Origin: an uncultured Faecalibacterium sp.
GTDB lineage: Bacteria; Bacillota; Clostridia; Oscillospirales; Ruminococcaceae
NCBI GenBank assembly: GCA_934540955.1
Contig: CAKTCY010000065.1
Coordinates: 1 to 10,695, forward strand
Length of the DNA: 10,695 nt
Direction of reading: 5' to 3'
Notes under the pieces: generated by a model
The model's input: the letters and a program-made list of their open reading frames with translations, nothing else
The model's database searches: none
Told to the model about the DNA's origin: nothing
Part shown: positions 7,477 to 10,695 of the stretch, piece by piece
Layout: every line of letters begins with the position of its first letter
Position numbering within the stretch: the first letter of the stretch is position 1
Made by a program: the position numbers and the translations under genes

Positions 7477-7505
7477 AGTGTAGCGCATTTTGCCCCGATA
7501 AACAA
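7477..7505 (-). promoter_or_regulatory. Candidate promoter of the adaptor-ABC-SLH-comF operon
   Basis: On the minus strand TTGTTT (7500-7505) and TACACT (7477-7482) are separated by 17 bp; each matches 4 of 6 consensus bases. Transcription would start near 7470, about 70 nt before the adaptor ATG. The match is moderate, but spacing and position are right, and I found no better pair between the terminators and the gene. Confidence 0.45.
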
Positions 7506-7554
7506 GCGTCCAATTTTCGTTTCACGGCATTTCCACAAAGTTTCAGACTTTTTT

Positions 7555-7577
7555 AACAAAGAACGGCATTCTTTGTT
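7555..7577. repeat. Inverted repeat, 9-bp arms (AACAAAGAA / TTCTTTGTT)
   Basis: Arms at 7555-7563 and 7569-7577 are perfect complements around CGGCA. On neither strand is it followed by a T-run, so it is unlikely to be a terminator. It lies about 50 bp upstream of the candidate -35 element of the transporter operon, a position suited to an activator or a second regulatory site. Confidence 0.5.
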
Positions 7578-7646
7578 CACCGCTGAGCAACTGCGGATCC
7601 TTTTATAATGCGATTCAAGCCGCCTCTTCCCTGCTCTCCTTCCTGT

Positions 7647-7688
7647 AAAAAAGGGATTCTGAAAAGCCCGCAGGCTTTTCAGAATCCC
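7647..7688 (-). terminator. Second intrinsic terminator-like hairpin
   Basis: Arms 7653-7668 and 7673-7688 (GGGATTCTGAAAAGCC and its complement) form a perfect 16-bp stem with a 4-nt loop. On the minus strand it is followed directly by six Ts (complement of 7647-7652). It stands about 80 bp beyond the first terminator and about 140 bp before the transporter promoter candidate. It could be a backup terminator, the end of an unseen short RNA, or a leader attenuator. Confidence 0.8.
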
Positions 7689-7758
7689 AGATAAAAAATC
7701 AAATTCCTTAAAATATGGCCAAAGCGCACGCGGCGGCCATTTGAAATCGTTTTCTCTC

Positions 7759-7797
7759 AAAAAGAAAATCAGCCGGACCCGAAGGCCCGGCTGATTT
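7759..7797 (-). terminator. Terminator of the flavoprotein/NusG-II unit
   Basis: Arms 7766-7779 and 7784-7797 pair over 14 bp on the minus-strand RNA, with one G-U pair and a C(UUCG)G tetraloop, followed by UCUUUUU. It begins 9 bases after the NusG-II stop codon. The UUCG loop and U-run make this a strong intrinsic terminator. Confidence 0.92.
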
Positions 7798-7805
7798 GTC
7801 CTTTT

Positions 7806-8207
7806 TTACCCTGCGTCTGCGGCGGGCTCTACCACCACATACACCCCTGCGGGCACACAGGCGGCCCATGCGCCGTCCTTGTCCAGCCAGCCGAATTGCT
7901 CACAGACATGGTCCGGGCACTGACTGTCCAAAAACGCGATGGCACCATCCTTCACCTGCAGGTGCACGATGTAGTCCCCTACCTCGTACAGGTAATCGTG
8001 ATCCTGCGCAAGGGTCAAGGTCTCGGTAACGCCGTCACCGAAATCCACAACGGCCTGTAAGCCGCTGCCCTTGGCGGGGTGCTGCGCCCGCACCGCAAGA
8101 AAAACACCTGCGGCCAGCGCCAGCACCACCAGTGCAAAGATCACATTTTTCTTCCACGCGCTGCCCTTGGGGGCGGCGGTGTCAGAGTTTTTTTGCTTTA
8201 TGCTCAT
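7806..8207 (-). CDS. Membrane-anchored NusG domain II protein
   Basis: 133 residues: a short basic N-terminus, one TM helix (about 20-39), then an all-beta extracytoplasmic domain. The C-terminal half matches the NusG domain II family found outside true NusG proteins: VGDYIVHLQVKDGAIAFLDSQCPDHVC (about 77-102), GWL, then AACVPAGVYVVVE (about 115-127). Conserved cysteines are C97, C102 and C117. This stand-alone family is not a transcription factor; it often accompanies flavin-based redox proteins, and its molecular job is unsettled. The ATG at 8207 overlaps the flavoprotein stop codon as ATGA and no good ribosome site precedes it, so translation probably depends on coupling to the upstream gene. 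A terminator follows directly. A role as membrane partner or maturation factor of the flavoprotein is inferred from the pairing. Confidence 0.87.
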   Translation of the reverse strand: MSIKQKNSDTAAPKGSAWKKNVIFALVVLALAAGVFLAVRAQHPAKGSGLQAVVDFGDGVTETLTLAQDHDYLYEVGDYIVHLQVKDGAIAFLDSQCPDHVCEQFGWLDKDGAWAACVPAGVYVVVEPAADAG

Positions 8208-10123
8208 GCAGCGTACTTGCTGGCAGCTGCACCGGCAATGCGGCCAAAGACGGTAAAGTCGGCCACAGCGTTGCCGCCCAGACGGTTTGCACCGTGCACG
8301 CCGCCGGTCACCTCACCTGCTGCGAACAGGCCGGGGATCACAGAGCCGTCAGCCTTCAGCACCTCGGTGTTGGTGTTGATCTTCAGGCCGCCCATGGTGT
8401 GGTGTACACCTGCGGTGACCTTGATGGCGTAGTAGGGAGCGGTATCCAGAGCCTTTGCAAAGCTGGTGCGGCCAAAGTCGGGGTCGTTCTTGGCGTCAAC
8501 GTAGCCGTTCCAGGTCTTCATGGTCTCGGCAAAAGCAGCCTCGTCCACGCCCATGGCCTTTGCCAGTTCCTCGTAGGTCTGGCCGGTCACGGTGTAGCCC
8601 TTCTTGATGTAGCCCTGAATGACGCTGGAGGCATCGGCCATAGCCTGATCCACCACCAGCCAGCTGTAGCTGCCGGTCTGAGCGATCTCGGCGGCGGAAA
8701 CCACGTCACGGGTGCCCACCTCGTCGATGAAGCGCTTGCCCTCGGCGTTGATCAGCACAGCGCCGTCGCCGCGCAGACCCTCGGTGATCAGGGCAGCGGT
8801 GTTAGCCTCCACGGTGGGGTGGATCTGGATCTGATCCATGTCCACGGTGTCAGCGCCCACAGCGGTAGCCATCTCAATGCCCTGACCCTGTGCGCCTGCG
8901 GCGTTGGTGGTCATAAAGCCCTTCAGCTCAGGCTTGTACTCGGTGACCATGTCCAGATTTGCGCCGAAGCCGCCGGTGGTCAGCACCACAGCCTTGGCGT
9001 TCACAGTGACGGTCTCGCCGGTAGAACCGGTGGCCTTGATGCCCGCAGCTGCGCCGTTGGCATCGGTCAGGATCTCGTTGGCGGTGGTGTTCAGCAGGAT
9101 CTGAACGCCAGCCTTCTCACAGTTCTCCTCCAGCAGGGGGATCATGTAGGAACCGACGGAAACGGTCTTGCCCTCTGCGTTCACAGGGCGATGGATGCGC
9201 TTGACGGATGCGCCGCCGAAGCTGGAAACGCTGTGCAGGGTGATGCCGTGCTCGTCCAGCCAGTCGATGGCGTCAGCGCTGTTGGAGCACAGGGTCTCCA
9301 CCAGTGCGGGGTCGTTGATGCCCTTGCCGCCGATCATGGTGTCCAGCTCCATCAGCTCCACGGAGTCGAAGTAGCCCTTGGGGTCTGCCTGATAAGCAGC
9401 CCACTGCTCAGAGACGGTCTTGGCCAGAGCGGTGATGGTAGCGTTGTCGGCGTACTTTTCAGCAGCGGTCTTCAGGGTCTTTTCCACGCCTGCGGACTCG
9501 CCGAACTCGTTCTCGTCCTGATACACGGTCTTGCCGGCGTTCATGCCGCCGGTAGCGCGCACGGAGTTGCCGCCCACCATGGGCTGGCTCTCCAGAATGA
9601 CCACGCTCTTGCCCTCGGCAGCAGCCGTGATGGCAGCAGTCATGCCTGCGCCGCCTGCACCCACGATGGCAATGTCTGCGTCAATGGTGGAGTCCTCGGC
9701 CTTGGTCTCGTCGGCCTTGACCTCGGTCTTGTAGTCGTCAGCGTTCAGGCCGGCTGCGACCAGAGCGGCAGCAGCAGCCTCCTTGATGGCGTCAGAGGTG
9801 ATGGTTGCGGTGGCCACGCCGTCCACGGCAATGCTGCCGCTCTCGGCGATCGCGCCGGGCAACTGCTCCAGAGCCATGGTGCCGATGCCGGGGGTCTCGT
9901 CCTTGCCCTCGGCGGTGCAGCCGGTGATCTTGCCGTCGGTCAGGGTCAGGGTGACGGTAACGTCGCCGCCCATGCCCTTGGCAGTGCCGGTGAACTCGCC
10001 GGACACGCCGCCTGCGGTGGAGGAGGCAGGCTTGCTGCCGCAGCCGTAGCCCAGCAGGCTGACACTTACAACAGCCGCCATGGCCAGCGCAGCCACGCTC
10101 TTGCGAATCTGATTCTTTTTCAT
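8204..10123 (-). CDS. Secreted flavoprotein reductase, FMN-bind plus fumarate-reductase-like FAD domain (flavocytochrome c family)
   Basis: 639 residues. An export signal (about 1-27) ends at C28; the lipobox LGYGC is atypical, so lipoprotein status is probable, not certain. Residues about 40-125 resemble an FMN-bind domain, with candidate flavin-acceptor T107 in VATATITS. A dinucleotide fold (VGAGGAGMTAA, 154-164) opens an FAD_binding_2 domain with the catalytic set of soluble fumarate reductases: H435 (QIHPT), T447, E448 and R451 (TEGLRG), R472 (GTRD, proton-donor position), H574/H575 (VHHTMGG) and R614 (NRLGGNA). No CxxCH heme motif exists, so electrons should arrive through flavin. The expected reaction is reduction of an unsaturated carboxylate such as fumarate outside the membrane as a terminal electron sink; related enzymes use urocanate or other acrylates, so the substrate is open. 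AAGGA precedes the ATG by about 8 nt. It heads a two-gene unit with the NusG-II gene. Confidence 0.9.
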   Translation of the reverse strand: MKKNQIRKSVAALAMAAVVSVSLLGYGCGSKPASSTAGGVSGEFTGTAKGMGGDVTVTLTLTDGKITGCTAEGKDETPGIGTMALEQLPGAIAESGSIAVDGVATATITSDAIKEAAAAALVAAGLNADDYKTEVKADETKAEDSTIDADIAIVGAGGAGMTAAITAAAEGKSVVILESQPMVGGNSVRATGGMNAGKTVYQDENEFGESAGVEKTLKTAAEKYADNATITALAKTVSEQWAAYQADPKGYFDSVELMELDTMIGGKGINDPALVETLCSNSADAIDWLDEHGITLHSVSSFGGASVKRIHRPVNAEGKTVSVGSYMIPLLEENCEKAGVQILLNTTANEILTDANGAAAGIKATGSTGETVTVNAKAVVLTTGGFGANLDMVTEYKPELKGFMTTNAAGAQGQGIEMATAVGADTVDMDQIQIHPTVEANTAALITEGLRGDGAVLINAEGKRFIDEVGTRDVVSAAEIAQTGSYSWLVVDQAMADASSVIQGYIKKGYTVTGQTYEELAKAMGVDEAAFAETMKTWNGYVDAKNDPDFGRTSFAKALDTAPYYAIKVTAGVHHTMGGLKINTNTEVLKADGSVIPGLFAAGEVTGGVHGANRLGGNAVADFTVFGRIAGAAASKYAA

Positions 10124-10173
10124 TGTTTCTTCCTTCTCATTTTCGGGTAGCTTGTTTTCGGATATCTATCAGC

Positions 10174-10213
10174 AAAAAAGGGGGAGCTGCTCATTCGGAA
10201 AGCAGCTCCCCCT
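10174..10213 (-). terminator. Terminator of the GGGtGRT-family gene
   Basis: Arms 10179-10191 (AGGGGGAGCTGCT) and 10201-10213 form a perfect 13-bp GC-rich stem with a 9-nt loop. On the minus strand a run of six Ts follows (complement of 10174-10179, overlapping the stem end by one base). It lies about 20 bp after the upstream stop codon and 50 bp before the flavoprotein start, separating the two units. I could not find a confident promoter in the short remaining gap. Confidence 0.92.
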
Positions 10214-10233
10214 CGCTGAAGCTTAGGAAAGAC

Positions 10234-10695
10234 TTAGGCGTTAGCCTGAGCTGCGGCAACAGCGCAAGCAACGGTTGCGCCGACCATGGGGTTGTTGCCC
10301 ATGCCGATCAGACCCATCATCTCAACGTGTGCAGGCACAGAAGAGGAGCCTGCGAACTGAGCATCGCCGTGCACGCGGCCCAGAGAGTCGGTCAGGCCGT
10401 AGCTTGCGGGGCCTGCAGCCACGTTATCGGGATGCAGGGTACGGCCGGTGCCGCCGCCGGAAGCAACGGAGAAGTACTTCTTGCCGTTCTCGATAGCCCA
10501 CTTCTTGTAGGTGCCGGCAACCAGATGCTGGAAGCGGACGGGGTTGGTGGAGTTACCGGTGATGGAGCACTGCACGTCCTCCTTCTTCATGATGGCAACG
10601 CCTTCCATAACGTCGTTTGCGCCGTAGCACTTAACGGCTGCACGCTCACCCTCGGAGAAGGGGATCTCCTTGACCACAGTCAGGGTCTGGGTGGG
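10234..10695 (-). CDS. GGGtGRT family protein, C-terminal part (5' end outside window)
   Basis: The frame stays open to the right edge, giving the last 153 residues; the GTG near 10677 is an internal valine, not a start. The signature GGGTGRT followed by LHPDN identifies the GGGtGRT family, whose members are about 330 residues, so roughly half is present. Other conserved-looking segments are ITGNSTNPVRFQHLVAGTYK and a Gly/Met-rich HVEMMGLIGMGNNPMVGATVA near the C-terminus. There is no signal peptide or clear membrane helix in this part, so a cytoplasmic protein is likely. I know of no established biochemical role for the family. A strong terminator follows, so it is probably not in the flavoprotein unit. 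Codon use is GC-rich like its neighbours. Confidence 0.87.
   Translation of the reverse strand, partial: PTQTLTVVKEIPFSEGERAAVKCYGANDVMEGVAIMKKEDVQCSITGNSTNPVRFQHLVAGTYKKWAIENGKKYFSVASGGGTGRTLHPDNVAAGPASYGLTDSLGRVHGDAQFAGSSSVPAHVEMMGLIGMGNNPMVGATVACAVAAAQANA

Larger units (their letters stand above)
7402..7805. other. Structured intergenic region, no convincing gene
   Basis: This stretch separates two minus-strand units and is visibly AT-richer than the genes. Reading in the direction of transcription (high to low coordinates) it holds the terminator of the NusG-II gene (7759-7797), a weak 6-bp hairpin (7715-7740), a second terminator-like hairpin (7647-7688), a 9-bp inverted repeat (7555-7577), a candidate promoter (7477-7505) and an 18-bp palindrome (7437-7454). 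A 97-codon open frame on the minus strand crosses both hairpins and has no recognisable protein features. Confidence 0.8.

Noticed and set aside
7604..7609. A perfect TATAAT on the plus strand
   Set aside because: There is no acceptable -35 at 16-18 bp upstream and no plus-strand gene downstream.
7715..7740. A small hairpin (ATGGCC / GGCCAT)
   Set aside because: It has only 6 pairs, a 14-nt loop and no T-run; it is too weak to call a terminator or RNA element alone.
7467..7760. A 97-codon minus-strand open frame in the intergenic region
   Set aside because: It runs through a terminator-like hairpin, an inverted repeat and the promoter candidate, has no good ribosome site and resembles no protein I know.
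8132..10150. A 672-codon open frame on the plus strand, opposite the flavoprotein gene
   Set aside because: It mirrors the whole real gene and has a Gly/Ala/His/Leu-rich composition with no domain. The minus-strand frame has a signal peptide, FAD motifs and a ribosome site, so this is a GC-bias shadow.
1..10695. CRISPR array, insertion sequence or defence system
   Set aside because: I found no regularly spaced repeats, transposase or known defence domains; the only mobile-element trace is the integrase fragment at the left edge.

Overview
The window looks like GC-rich chromosome of an anaerobic, Gram-positive gut Clostridia, most like Faecalibacterium or a close Oscillospiraceae relative. 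This rests on protein style and gene content (SLH-domain exoprotein, GGGtGRT-family protein, secreted fumarate-reductase-like flavoprotein with a NusG domain II partner); no database search was run. Apart from the integrase fragment at the left edge, every gene is on the minus strand.

Left edge (1-600): the C-terminal end of a tyrosine recombinase points rightwards at a complete tRNA-Pro(GGG) on the opposite strand. Between them lie a tandem 12-bp repeat and the intrinsic terminator of the tRNA. This is the usual layout of an integrative element inserted at the 3' end of a tRNA gene, with the element extending off the left side. The tRNA has a near-consensus promoter (TTGACA, 17 bp, TATACT).

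Middle (663-7401): a tight five-gene unit read right to left. It holds a membrane-fusion/adaptor protein with a duplicated lipoyl-barrel architecture, a MacB/LolD-type ABC ATPase, a MacB-type permease, a secreted protein with SLH repeats and a Ser/Gly linker, and a ComF-type phosphoribosyltransferase. Gaps and overlaps are 14 bp, a 4-bp overlap, 40 bp and a 1-bp overlap, so co-expression is likely. The adaptor, ATPase and permease should form a tripartite macrolide-exporter-like complex. The SLH protein may be its wall-anchored partner or may simply share the operon.

Intergenic region 7402-7805: about 400 bp without a convincing gene, but with much structure. It contains two minus-strand terminators in series, a 9-bp inverted repeat, a candidate promoter and an 18-bp perfect palindrome in the predicted leader of the transporter operon.

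Right (7806-10695): a two-gene unit encoding a secreted FMN-bind/FAD flavoprotein reductase with the fumarate-reductase catalytic residues, and a membrane-anchored NusG domain II protein coupled to it by an ATGA overlap. Together they suggest flavin-based reduction of an unsaturated carboxylate outside the membrane. Upstream, behind a strong terminator, is the C-terminal part of a GGGtGRT-family protein of unknown function that runs off the right edge.
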